Source of the DNA: Phytoactinopolyspora halotolerans
GTDB lineage: Bacteria > Actinomycetota > Actinomycetes > Jiangellales > Jiangellaceae
DNA: 64,000 bases
NCBI RefSeq assembly: GCF_010550675.1
Contig: NZ_JAAGOA010000018.1
Coordinates: 62,001-126,000, forward strand
Direction of reading: 5' to 3'
In this document: positions 41,889 through 50,101 of the stretch, one piece after another
How positions within the stretch are numbered: the stretch's first letter is position 1
Layout of the letters: each line of letters opens with the position of its first letter
Program-made: the position numbers and the translations under genes
Notes under the pieces: generated by a model
Told to the model about the DNA's origin: nothing
Databases searched by the model: none
The model's input: the letters and a program-made list of their open reading frames with translations, nothing else

Positions 41889-41936
41889 CTGCCAACCTAG
41901 GTTGACAGTCGGTCGCCTGTCAACCTAGGTTGGCAG
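41889..41936. promoter_or_regulatory. Perfect symmetric divergent promoter/operator
   Basis: Two 20-bp arms (41889-41908 and 41917-41936) are exact reverse complements around an 8-bp spacer. On the plus strand: -35 TTGACA (41902-41907), 18-bp spacer, -10 TAGGTT (41926-41931), ATG at 41938. On the minus strand the same elements lie at 41918-41923 and 41894-41899, with ATG at 41886. Each -35/-10 region also contains the palindrome CAACCTAGGTTG (41893-41904 and 41921-41932), so one repressor could silence both genes. Both transcripts should be leaderless or nearly so. Confidence 0.75.
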
Positions 41937-41937
41937 T

Positions 41938-42150
41938 ATGCAGGAGGCGCCCATTCGCATCCCCGACCCGACGGACCCCGCCGCCACGCTGGCGACCGTG
42001 GTCTCGCTCCGCCGGCTCGCCGACAGGCTCGAGTTGGCCGGTGCCCAAGCCGCGATCGATCAGGGCTGGTCGTGGACGGACGTCGCCGAAGCCCTCGGTG
42101 TCAGCAGGCAGGCCGCCCACAAGAAGCTCGCCCGCCGCATCACCCAATGA
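41938..42150 (+). CDS. Small helix-turn-helix protein
   Basis: 70 aa, ATG immediately after the symmetric promoter. The C-terminal HTH IDQGWSWTDVAEALGVSRQAAHKKLARRI is clear. It commonly precedes a ClpN-domain gene in actinomycetes. The likely repressor at CAACCTAGGTTG sites. Confidence 0.8.
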   Translation: MQEAPIRIPDPTDPAATLATVVSLRRLADRLELAGAQAAIDQGWSWTDVAEALGVSRQAAHKKLARRITQ

Positions 42151-42175
42151 CGAACAGACCCAGCAAGGAGGACCC

Positions 42176-42700
42176 ATGTTCAACCGACTGCGCCGGCGAA
42201 CCGGTGATATGCGCACAATCAAGCACCTACTCGCTGACGCGGAGAACGTGGCGCGAGAACAGGGCGCGGACAAGCCCGGCGCCGAACACCTCGTGATCGC
42301 CGCGCTGGCCTTGCCGGACGGCACGGCCCGCCGGGCCTTCGAACGCATCGGCGCCGACCCGGACGCCTTCGGGACGGCCGTCACCGAACAGCACGCCGAG
42401 GCGCTGCGGGACATCGGCATCGATCACGACGACGCCGCGCTCAGTGCACAACTCCCCGAACCGCAGCCGGCAGGCGGCGTCTATCGCAGCGAGGTGTCCA
42501 TGCAACAGCTCTTCCAGCGTGTGACCGACGACGTCAAGAGCGATGGATCCAGCCTGGTCGGCGCCCACGTCATCCGGGCGGCCGCCCGCATGGAGTACGG
42601 AACGACGGCCCGCGCGCTCGATCACATGGGAATCGACCGCATGGACCTCGCCCAGGCGGCCGGGGCCGAGATCGCCGGACGGCACGCCGATGCGAGTTGA
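42176..42700 (+). CDS. Clp repeat (ClpN) domain protein
   Basis: 174 aa from ATG 42176 with AAGGAGG before it. Contains two Clp N-terminal-type repeats: KHLLADAENVAREQGADKPGAEHLVIAALALPDGTARRAFERIG and LFQRVTDDVKSDGSSLVGAHVIRAAARMEYGTTARALDHMGID. No AAA ATPase. It may be an adaptor for Clp protease or sequester substrates. 25 bp after the HTH gene, same operon. Confidence 0.85.
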   Translation: MFNRLRRRTGDMRTIKHLLADAENVAREQGADKPGAEHLVIAALALPDGTARRAFERIGADPDAFGTAVTEQHAEALRDIGIDHDDAALSAQLPEPQPAGGVYRSEVSMQQLFQRVTDDVKSDGSSLVGAHVIRAAARMEYGTTARALDHMGIDRMDLAQAAGAEIAGRHADAS

Positions 42701-42722
42701 CGTCAGGCTGATCTGAAGCGCC
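42695..42722 (+). promoter_or_regulatory. Second, degenerate copy of the MerR-type site
   Basis: AGTTGACGTCAGGCTGATCTGAAGCGCC matches the site at 39648 in 24 of 28 positions. It overlaps the ClpN stop codon and faces a 126-bp gap before the convergent TetR gene. Could drive a small transcript, or be a relic. 42723-42848 shows no gene. Confidence 0.5.
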
Positions 42723-42848
42723 CGGCCGGCGGCGGCTCGTTCCCGGTCCTTCCCGCGGCCGGCGGCGAGGATCGTGCTCACACGACTGCACGCCACGGCT
42801 CTCACGTCCGGTCTGACCATCACCGTGTGGTGGACAGCGTGCGGGCGA

Positions 42849-43589
42849 TCAGCTGTGCTGATGGGTCAGGCCGAGGGGTGCGGCCGACTTCGTGGCGAGT
42901 CGGTCGAGGTAGTCGTCGAGAGACGTGAGGACGTCGGCGTAGTGCCCGAAGAGCTCGAAGCTGACCGCTCCGAACAACATGGTCCATGCGTCGAGCACGT
43001 GCAGGACTCCGGACGCCGGCATCTCTGCCAGTGCTGCGGCGATCTCATCATCCTGAGAGACGGCGGGGTGCGTCTTCAGAATCTCGACGTCCGTGGCTAA
43101 TGCGTCGGTCACCGGGTCGTCTCCCGGCGTTCCAGTGCGACGGGCCACCGCGGCCTCGATCGCGATCTGCGCCAGCAATATGACCACTTCGCCGGCCGGA
43201 ATCGCCGTGTGCTCCGGTGCGGCGTATCCGGGCACCGGAGAGCCGTAGACGAGGGCGTACTCGTGCGGATGCTCGCGTGCCCACTCACGGACCGACCGGA
43301 ACACCGCCTTCCAGCGACCGAGGTGATCCTCCCGGGCCACCTGCGACTCCGCTCGGCGTGCAGCCTGGCCGAGCCCCACGTACGCGTCGGTGATCAGAGC
43401 CGTCAGCAGGGCGTCGCGGCTGGGAAAGTACCGGTAGACCGCCGACGACGCCATGCCCAGTTCACGCGTGACGGCTCGCACCGACAACCCGCCCGCGCCG
43501 ACCTGCGCCAGCTGCCGGCGAGCGACGTCCTTGATCTCGCGGGTCAGCTCGTCCCGTACCCGCTGCCGGAACCCACGTGTCGAAGCCAT
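42849..43589 (-). CDS. TetR-family regulator (TetR_C_25-like), divergent from the epimerase gene
   Basis: 246 aa from ATG 43589. HTH: RQLAQVGAGGLSVRAVTRELGMASSAVYRYFPSRDALLTALI. The C-terminal portion (VREWAREHPHEYALVYGSPVPGYAAPEHT) is typical of the WHG-type TetR_C_25 group. Probable controller of the adjacent NAD-dependent epimerase. Confidence 0.87.
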   Translation of the reverse strand: MASTRGFRQRVRDELTREIKDVARRQLAQVGAGGLSVRAVTRELGMASSAVYRYFPSRDALLTALITDAYVGLGQAARRAESQVAREDHLGRWKAVFRSVREWAREHPHEYALVYGSPVPGYAAPEHTAIPAGEVVILLAQIAIEAAVARRTGTPGDDPVTDALATDVEILKTHPAVSQDDEIAAALAEMPASGVLHVLDAWTMLFGAVSFELFGHYADVLTSLDDYLDRLATKSAAPLGLTHQHS

Positions 43590-43631
43590 GCCGCCATTCT
43601 TGCACATAGCGCGAGCAGTAAACGTAAACGA

Positions 43632-43694
43632 GAGCACTGCTCTTGACAAGGCATACGAGACCAGCAACACTGATCTTTAAGGAGAGCAGTGCTC
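43632..43694. promoter_or_regulatory. Two TetR operators GAGCACTGCTC / GAGCAGTGCTC
   Basis: 11-bp palindromes at 43632-43642 and 43684-43694, 52 bp apart and reverse complements of each other. They lie just upstream of the TetR and epimerase genes respectively, so each would block one promoter. Confidence 0.65.
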
Positions 43695-43708
43695 ACAAAG
43701 GAGAACCC

Positions 43709-44638
43709 ATGTCCCACCACCTCGTCCTCGGCGCCGGCACCATAGGCTCCGTCCTGGCCATACAACTGGCGAACGACGGGCACGAGGTCCGCGTCGTGAC
43801 GCGTTCTGGTACCGGCCCATCGCACCCCGGCATTGCCCTCGTCAAGGCTGATGTGCTGGATCGCGATGCGCTTCGTCCGCACGCCGCGGGCGCCGCCGCC
43901 GTCTACAACACCCTCAGCCCGCCGAGCTACCAGCAGTGGTCCTCCATGTGGCCGCCGCTGGCAGCGGCCGTGCTCGACGTCGCCGAGTCTTCCGGAGCGG
44001 TTCTGGTGACCATCAGCAACCTCTACGGGTACGGCCCCGTCGTAGGGCCGATCAGCCGCGACCTTCCGCTCGCTGCCACGGAGCACAAGGGCAGGCTGCG
44101 AGCTCGGCTGTGGCAGGATGCGCTCGCGGCCCACCAGGCAGGGCGAGTGCGTGTCACCGAGGCACGGGCGTCGGACTTCCTCGGTCCCGGCGTCGGACTG
44201 CACGCGGGATTGATCACCCGTTACGGGCAGGCAGCGATGGCCGGCAAACCCGTGCGCGTGCTCGGGGACCCGGACGCGCCGCACAGTTTCACCTACGTCG
44301 ACGACGTTGCACGCACCCTGGCCGTCCTCGGCACGGACGAGCGTGCATGGGGACATCCATGGCACGTCCCTTCGTCCCCGCCGGTGTCCGTGCGAAACCT
44401 CCTCGAGTCGGCCACCCAGCGCGGCGGCATCCAGGCCCCCCGAATCCGCCGGATCCCCAGGAGTGCCCTCACGCTGCTCTCACCCTTCTCGCCGACGCTC
44501 CGTGAGGTACGCGGTGTGCTGTACCAATGGGAGGCGCCCTTCGAGATCGACGCGACGGCTACCACGACCGTCTTCGGGCTGGAACACACGCCATGGGATG
44601 ACGTGATGCGCAGAACGACCGCTGATTGGCAGCAGTAG
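43709..44638 (+). CDS. NAD-dependent epimerase/dehydratase family protein
   Basis: 309 aa from ATG 43709 (AAAGGAG upstream). Rossmann start HHLVLGAGTIGSVLAIQLANDGHEVRVVTR and later SFTYVDDVARTLAVLG and PWHVPSSPPVSVRNLL. The usual YxxxK is not clear, so it may belong to the atypical NmrA/extended SDR sub-branch. Substrate unknown; induced through the TetR protein. Confidence 0.8.
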   Translation: MSHHLVLGAGTIGSVLAIQLANDGHEVRVVTRSGTGPSHPGIALVKADVLDRDALRPHAAGAAAVYNTLSPPSYQQWSSMWPPLAAAVLDVAESSGAVLVTISNLYGYGPVVGPISRDLPLAATEHKGRLRARLWQDALAAHQAGRVRVTEARASDFLGPGVGLHAGLITRYGQAAMAGKPVRVLGDPDAPHSFTYVDDVARTLAVLGTDERAWGHPWHVPSSPPVSVRNLLESATQRGGIQAPRIRRIPRSALTLLSPFSPTLREVRGVLYQWEAPFEIDATATTTVFGLEHTPWDDVMRRTTADWQQ

Positions 44639-44758
44639 AGCCGGCGACCGGAGAAACACAGTCGGGCGAAGCGGGCGACGTGATTGCCGCGGATCGGTTC
44701 AACGCGCTCTCACTTCTGTGCGCCGGTCGACCAGGAACTGCGTCCGAGACCGTGCTGA

Positions 44759-45625
44759 CTATGCCCTGGCTGTGTCCGCGGCCGGAGCCGGAATCGGGGT
44801 GGCGGCGCCGCTGACCGTCACCCGGGGATCGTCCGGCGTCACATCGACGATGAGCTCGCTGCGTCGTCCCATGTCCTCGCCTTGCAGGATGGTCAGGCGC
44901 GTGGCTTTGGTGACGCGATCAAGCTGGCGGAGGTAGCCCCCGAAAGCGGCGGCCGCGGCGCCGGTGGCCGGATCCTCGATGACGCCGCCCACGGGGAATG
45001 GGTCGCGGGCGTGGATCGTGCGCTTGTTCTCCGGCCAGAACAGCTGCACGGTGGTCCATCCGCACTCTCGCATCAGGCTCTGCAGGGCGTCGAAGTCGTA
45101 GTTGAGGTCGGCGAGACGGTCCCTGGAATCCGCTGCCAGAATGGGGTGTTCGTTTCCGGCAAAGGCGACGTGCGGCGGCCAATCGGGGTCGAGCTCGTCG
45201 GGTGACCATCGCAGTGCGGCGAGCAGCCGCGCGAGTTCCTCGTCGGAAGTCGGCCGCGACCGCGTCGGCACGCTGGTGAGACTCGCGATGACGGCTTTGC
45301 GCTTCTCGGTGTGTATCGGAACCGTGCCCGCCTGGGTCTCGAAGGTGAACGCCCCGACGCCGTCCCGTTCGGCCAGCACGACCGCGGTGGCGATCGTGGC
45401 GTGGCCGCAGAACGCTACCTCTGCCAGCGGGCTGAAGTAGCGCAGCCGGAAGTGTCTCTCGTCCGAGTCGATCGTGCTGACGAAGGCGGTCTCGGAGTAG
45501 CCGACATCGAGCGCCGCCCGTTGCATGTCGACGTCGCTGAGTTCGTCGGAGTCGAGGACGACGCCGGCCGGATTGCCGCCGGACGGATCCGAGGTGAACG
45601 CGGCGTAGCGGAGTATCTCAAGCAT
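44759..45625 (-). CDS. PhzF-family epimerase/isomerase
   Basis: 288 aa. YAAFTSDPSGGNPAGVVLD, catalytic Glu45 in DVGYSETAFV, SPLAEVAFCGHATIATA, and DPFPVGGVIEDPATGAAAAAFGGYL. The two-lobed PhzF fold catalyses isomerisation of small acids; the well-known member works in phenazine synthesis, but no phenazine genes are here, so that name should not be transferred. Ends convergent with the epimerase gene; the TetR gene lies 9 bp upstream. Confidence 0.87.
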   Translation of the reverse strand: MLEILRYAAFTSDPSGGNPAGVVLDSDELSDVDMQRAALDVGYSETAFVSTIDSDERHFRLRYFSPLAEVAFCGHATIATAVVLAERDGVGAFTFETQAGTVPIHTEKRKAVIASLTSVPTRSRPTSDEELARLLAALRWSPDELDPDWPPHVAFAGNEHPILAADSRDRLADLNYDFDALQSLMRECGWTTVQLFWPENKRTIHARDPFPVGGVIEDPATGAAAAAFGGYLRQLDRVTKATRLTILQGEDMGRRSELIVDVTPDDPRVTVSGAATPIPAPAADTARA

Positions 45626-45634
45626 TCGAGTCTC

Positions 45635-46213
45635 TTACCCATTCCTCGTCGGCCGGATGGCGTCGAGGAGCAACGAGTGTGCGCGGTTGATCCGTTCGGT
45701 GGCGGACGCCGCACCCGAGCTGTGGGCCGCGCCGCCGAGCATGTCCACCAGTAGCGTCGTGTCCTCCAGAGTCAGGTCGGACCGCACCCGCCCCGCCGCC
45801 TGTGCTCGGCGGAGTGGTTCCTCGACGATGGCCAGGAACCGGGTGGAGATCTCCTTGCGGGTGTCGTCGGACACGGCGCGACTGTTGAATACGTCGACCA
45901 GGCCGACATCTTTGACCAGCATCTTCAGTGTCGCGGCGAGGATGTCGAGGTAGGCGTCGGCGCTGTCGGCCGCCGTGAGGCTGACTCGCTCCAACTCGCT
46001 GATGTTGTCCAGGAAGACGGTCTTCACCAGGCTTTCCCGGGTCGGGAACCGGCGGTGCATCGTCGCTCGGCCCACGCCCGCTTCCTGGGCGATCACCTCG
46101 AGCGGCGTGTCCAAGCCACGTTCTGCGAACAGCCTTCGGGCCGCGGAGATCACGGCTTCTCGGTTGCGGCGCGCGTCAGCACGTAGCGTCGTCGTGCTCG
46201 ACTGGACGGTCAT
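45635..46213 (-). CDS. TetR-family regulator
   Basis: 192 aa from ATG 46213. HTH REAVISAARRLFAERGLDTPLEVIAQEAGVGRATMHRRFPTRESLVKTVF. The C-terminal half (RFLAIVEEPLRRAQAAGRVRSDLTLEDTTLLVDMLGGAAHS) is the common SbtR-like pattern. Nine bp upstream of the phzF-like gene, hence co-transcribed. Confidence 0.87.
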   Translation of the reverse strand: MTVQSSTTTLRADARRNREAVISAARRLFAERGLDTPLEVIAQEAGVGRATMHRRFPTRESLVKTVFLDNISELERVSLTAADSADAYLDILAATLKMLVKDVGLVDVFNSRAVSDDTRKEISTRFLAIVEEPLRRAQAAGRVRSDLTLEDTTLLVDMLGGAAHSSGAASATERINRAHSLLLDAIRPTRNG

Positions 46214-46253
46214 CTCTGTGAGTATAGGGAGGTTTGCCCGTCTGCTCAGGAAC

Positions 46254-46271
46254 AGATGTACGCACGTATCT
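46254..46271. promoter_or_regulatory. Imperfect palindrome AGATGTACG-CA-CGTATCT
   Basis: TACG/CGTA arms flanked by AGAT/TCT with a single-base bulge, ~41 bp upstream of the TetR start. Candidate TetR operator. Confidence 0.35.
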
Positions 46272-46370
46272 GGGCTTAAGTGCCCACTTCGGGTTAGCAT
46301 GGTCAGCACTCCGGAAGCAGGCATGCTGCGGATCGGAACGGTGTCTCGTTCAAGGGCGAAGGAGGGCACG

Positions 46371-46619
46371 ATGTTCCAGTTCGGTGCGGCTGCGTACGCA
46401 CACATGACATCGGTGCTGGTGACCATGCTCGCCGTCATCTTCGTGACCGGCCTTGCGCTGGTGCTTCTTCCTGCTCTCGGACAGGCTCTCCGGGTGGTCG
46501 TCTCGGCGGTCGTCCGCCGTCGCCAGGAACGACGTTCGGCGGCCTGGCAACATGCCGAGGCGGTGCGTGGCATCGCACAGCTGGAGTGGTACCTCGGCCG
46601 CCGCGACGCCCGGCACTGA
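46371..46619 (+). CDS. Small single-helix membrane protein
   Basis: 82 aa from ATG 46371 (AAGGAGGGCACG before it). One strong membrane helix (VLVTMLAVIFVTGLALVLLPALGQAL) then a basic, helical C-terminus (VVRRRQERRSAAWQHAEAVRGIAQLEWYLGRRD). Not recognised. Divergent from the TetR gene and possibly regulated by it. Confidence 0.65.
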   Translation: MFQFGAAAYAHMTSVLVTMLAVIFVTGLALVLLPALGQALRVVVSAVVRRRQERRSAAWQHAEAVRGIAQLEWYLGRRDARH

Positions 46620-46800
46620 TCTCTCACGCACCCGGCTGTAACCCTGTGCGCAGGGGATATACTGCTCACAACGCGGGTACGGCCGTCCGCCGCGCCGTCG
46701 GCTGCCCGTGGCGGGGTCCATGTGAAGCCGTGATACCGAGGCGTTCGTGCGAACGCCGGCGGTGGTCGTGCCCATCACGTGTCGAGTGAAAGGGACGGGA

Positions 46801-47652
46801 GTGGGTACGCCAGATCGGCTGCATGAGAACCAGCAGGGAGTCGAGCTGTCCGCCGTGGAGTGGTTGCTCGACCATTTCCGGGCGAAGGAAACGGACCGCC
46901 GACGGATGGTCGATGAGCTCGACGTCGGTCCGTCCGATCAGGTGCTGGACGCGGGCTGCGGCCCGGGCATGTGGACGAGGTTGTTCGCCGAGAAGGTCGC
47001 ATCCGGCGGCGGCAAGGTAACCGGTCTCGACTTCGCGTCGGACATTCTGGACTACGCCCGCGCCAGTTTCGACGGCGACCCGCTCGGCAGCGCGGTGGAG
47101 TTCGTCCGTGGTGACCTGCACGAGGTGCCGTTTCCACCGGAGACCTTCGATCTGACGTTTCTGGGCAACTGCCTGTGTTACATCCGCGACGCCTATGACG
47201 TGCTGGAGAAGCACAAGAAGGTGACGCGCAGCGGCGGGCGCATGGTGTCCAAGGAGTTCGACGGCTCCGCGATGATCTTCCACCCGGTCTCGCCGGTACT
47301 GACCTTGAAGGTCGTCACGGCCGCCGCTCAGGCGCTCGAAGAGAACGCTGCCTCCGCGTGGTTCGACAACTTCATCGGGCGCCGGACGTACGGAATGTTC
47401 CGTGACCTGGGGCTGAACGACGTGTGGACCCGGAGCTACGCGATCCAAAAGGTGGCGCCGCTGACCGAGGAGGCCAAGCGGTACATCATCGGCAATGCGA
47501 CCTGGTACGGCCGGACCGCCGCGCCGTACCTCTCGGAGGACGAGCGGCAGGAGTGGGCCGAGTCGTTCGACCCGGAGTCCGAGCGATACGTACTTGACCG
47601 GGACGATTTCTACTTCTGCATGATCGAGACCATGACCGTAGGCACCGTCTAG
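46801..47652 (+). CDS. SAM-dependent methyltransferase
   Basis: 283 aa from GTG 46801 (AAAGGGACGGGA upstream). Motif I VLDAGCGPGMWTRLFAE, GLDFASDILDYARASF, and DLTFLGNCLCYIRDAYDVLEKHKKVTRSGGRMV. A C-terminal region (RTYGMFRDLGLNDVWTRSYAI) may bind the acceptor. Substrate unknown; isolated transcription unit. Confidence 0.82.
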   Translation: MGTPDRLHENQQGVELSAVEWLLDHFRAKETDRRRMVDELDVGPSDQVLDAGCGPGMWTRLFAEKVASGGGKVTGLDFASDILDYARASFDGDPLGSAVEFVRGDLHEVPFPPETFDLTFLGNCLCYIRDAYDVLEKHKKVTRSGGRMVSKEFDGSAMIFHPVSPVLTLKVVTAAAQALEENAASAWFDNFIGRRTYGMFRDLGLNDVWTRSYAIQKVAPLTEEAKRYIIGNATWYGRTAAPYLSEDERQEWAESFDPESERYVLDRDDFYFCMIETMTVGTV

Positions 47653-47713
47653 TGTCCTGTGCCGCAGGTCACTGGCGTGTCGAGGGTGTTTCCCGGAGCT
47701 GGCTGCGCCGTCG

Positions 47714-49009
47714 TCAGGCGGCGTGGCCGGCGTCGCGCTCCGGAGCCCGGACCGGGAGTATCGCGAGCAGTCCGGCCAGCAGAACCAACACGATCCCGGC
47801 CATCCCGGCCCGCTGACTCCCGAACAGCGCGATGAAACCGGTGAATGCCGCCGGACCGAGGAAGCTGACCGCCCGGCCCGTGGTGGCGTAGAGCCCGAAC
47901 GCCTCCGCCTCGCGCTTCGGGCTGACGATGCGGGCCAGGAACGTCCGGCTGGCCGACTGCGCCGGCCCGACGAAGATCGCGAGTGTCAATCCGCCCGCCC
48001 AGAACACCGCTTGCCCGGGCAGCGCGGTGATGAGTGTGCCCACGGCGACAAGTGAGGCCAGCGAGCCGACGATCACCGTCTTCGGACCGAGCCTGTCGTC
48101 GAGCCGCCCGCCGAGCACCGCGCCGAGGCCGGCGGTGAGGTTCGCGGCGATCGCGAAGATCACCACCTGGGTGTCGCTGAACCCGAACGTGCCCGCCGCG
48201 ATGACGCCGCCGAAGGTGAAAACCGCGGCCAAGCCGTCCCGGTAGATGGCGCTGGTGATGAGAAACCACAGCGTGCGGCGCTCCTCCCGCCACATCCGGG
48301 CCAGCCGCTTGGCCAGCACCACGTAGCTGGCGAAGAAGTTCTGCTTCAGCCGCTCACCGGATGGCGGCACCTCCGGGACGTTGAAGAAGACCGGCAGCGC
48401 GAACAGGGCGAACCACGCCGCGGAGAAGAGCGCGACCGCACGGATGTTCATCCCGTCGTCGTCGGTCACGCCGAACAAGCCGACGTCCGGCATGATGAAC
48501 GCCACCAGGACGATGGTCAGCGCGACCAGCCCGCCGAAGTAGCCCATGCCCCAGCCGAACCCCGACACACGGCCGATGGTCTCCTTGGTGGAGACGCGGA
48601 TCAGCATGGCGTTGTAGTTGACGCCGGCGAATTCCGAGAACACGCTGCCGGCCGCCACCAGGGCCAGGCCGAGGACCAGGTACGACGGGTCGTCGCGGAC
48701 GAAGAACAGGCCGGCCGTGCACAGCACTACCAGCCCGGTGTGGACGCCGAGCCACAGCTTGCGCCGGCCCGCGGCGTCGCTGCGTTGCCCGGTGACGGGG
48801 GCGAGCAGCGCGATCAGCACCCCGGCGATGGTCAGTGCGATGCCGAGCGCCTGGGAACCGCTGTCTTCGTCGCTCGCCACGCTGTCGGTGAGATAGACGG
48901 TGAAGACGAAGGTGACGATGATCGCGTTGAACGCCGCGGAACCCCAGTCCCACAACGCCCAGCTGATCACCTGGCGCCGGTTCGGACTCGTGTCGTTCTG
49001 CGTCGTCAT
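47714..49009 (-). CDS. UMF1-family MFS transporter
   Basis: 431 aa from ATG 49009, 12 membrane helices. The start SWALWDWGSAAFNAIIVTFVFTVYLTDSVA and FLARIVSPKREAEAFGLYATTGRAVSFLGPAAFTGFIALFGSQRAGM identify the UMF1/Atg22-like (vacuole-efflux-like) MFS group. Cargo unknown, perhaps amino acids or other small metabolites. Confidence 0.88.
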   Translation of the reverse strand: MTTQNDTSPNRRQVISWALWDWGSAAFNAIIVTFVFTVYLTDSVASDEDSGSQALGIALTIAGVLIALLAPVTGQRSDAAGRRKLWLGVHTGLVVLCTAGLFFVRDDPSYLVLGLALVAAGSVFSEFAGVNYNAMLIRVSTKETIGRVSGFGWGMGYFGGLVALTIVLVAFIMPDVGLFGVTDDDGMNIRAVALFSAAWFALFALPVFFNVPEVPPSGERLKQNFFASYVVLAKRLARMWREERRTLWFLITSAIYRDGLAAVFTFGGVIAAGTFGFSDTQVVIFAIAANLTAGLGAVLGGRLDDRLGPKTVIVGSLASLVAVGTLITALPGQAVFWAGGLTLAIFVGPAQSASRTFLARIVSPKREAEAFGLYATTGRAVSFLGPAAFTGFIALFGSQRAGMAGIVLVLLAGLLAILPVRAPERDAGHAA

Positions 49010-49120
49010 GGCTGGGGTCACGGAAGAATGAGACCAGATTTCCACGGGATCCGACACCACGGGCCGGCGAATACGTGAGAAACACGCTCGTCGCGCTCTC
49101 CGAGCCGCGGTTCGACGACG

Positions 49121-50032
49121 TCAGAGCTGGCGCAGCAGAGCCTGCTTGGCAGCGGCGAACTCATCGTCGGTCAGGATGCCGTCGCGGTGCAGGTCGCCGA
49201 GCTCGCGCAGGCGTCGCAATACGGTGTCGTGGTCCGCCCCGCCGCCGGCGCCGCCAGACCCGTCGGGGCCGCTCGCCTCGGCCGACCCTGCGACCTGGGG
49301 CAACTGGCGGGCCGTCGCCGCGTCGGTCGGCGCCCCCGACGGATGCGGGAGCCTCGCCACCACAGCGGCGCCCACCAGCGAGATCGTGCCACCCTCGCGA
49401 CGCCAACCCCAGGTGATGCAGTTCGGGTCGTGCTTGGGGAGCAGCGCCGACGCCCCGGTGACGCGGAAGCGGAGAAAGCCGTTGGTGAGCCCCACGATCG
49501 GCACCCATTCCACGCCGTGGACGTCGCCGAGTGAGATCTCCCGCGCTCCGCTCGCCTTCTTGACCTGCTCGGCCCATTCGGTCCACTCGATCCGGATCAC
49601 CGAACCGTCGAAGGTGACCGTGCCGTCGCCGGCTGTGGCCGTCAGAGGTACACCCGGGCCGCTGAGCAGATAACGCTCACACGCTCCCGGCGGTACCTGT
49701 TCGACGGTGAGGGCGTTGCGCACCTCGTCGACGAAGTACTCGGCCACGCCGGCGCTGTCCTTGTCGACGGCGAGCCGGTACGGGTCCACGTCGTCAGCCA
49801 GCTTGCCGGCCGTCACCTGTAGAAACGGATCGGCGCCGTCGCGCAGCCGGAGCCGCAGCCGACCGCCCTTACGTGCCGACTCGTAGGTGATCCCGGAGAT
49901 GGCCGCCAGCGGGATCGCCCGTTCACCGAGTGCCTGTCGCAGCGCGTGAACCCGACGGTCGCCGCCGGGCACGATCCGGACGATCTCCCCGTCGAACGTC
50001 CACGTACCGTCCCGTACGATCACCTCGGCCAT
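49121..50032 (-). CDS. DUF4429 protein with C-terminal SHOCT domain
   Basis: 303 aa from ATG 50032. Two DUF4429 beta domains (VRDGTWTFDGEIVRIVPGG ... VEYFVDEVRNAL and GTVTFDGSVIRIEWTEWAEQVKKASGAREISLGDVHGVEW), a Gly/Ala linker, and a SHOCT helix pair DTVLRRLRELGDLHRDGILTDDEFAAAKQALLRQL. SHOCT suggests oligomerisation. Function unknown. Confidence 0.82.
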   Translation of the reverse strand: MAEVIVRDGTWTFDGEIVRIVPGGDRRVHALRQALGERAIPLAAISGITYESARKGGRLRLRLRDGADPFLQVTAGKLADDVDPYRLAVDKDSAGVAEYFVDEVRNALTVEQVPPGACERYLLSGPGVPLTATAGDGTVTFDGSVIRIEWTEWAEQVKKASGAREISLGDVHGVEWVPIVGLTNGFLRFRVTGASALLPKHDPNCITWGWRREGGTISLVGAAVVARLPHPSGAPTDAATARQLPQVAGSAEASGPDGSGGAGGGADHDTVLRRLRELGDLHRDGILTDDEFAAAKQALLRQL

Positions 50033-50101
50033 ACGAATAGATGGTAATGATCGTGGAGCCCGTCCGATCACCCGGCGTCGTCACCCGCCGGTGCTGTGGA
50101 G

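Noticed and set aside
44759-45625. Phenazine biosynthesis because of the PhzF protein
   Set aside because: No other phenazine genes in the neighbourhood; PhzF homologues are widespread.
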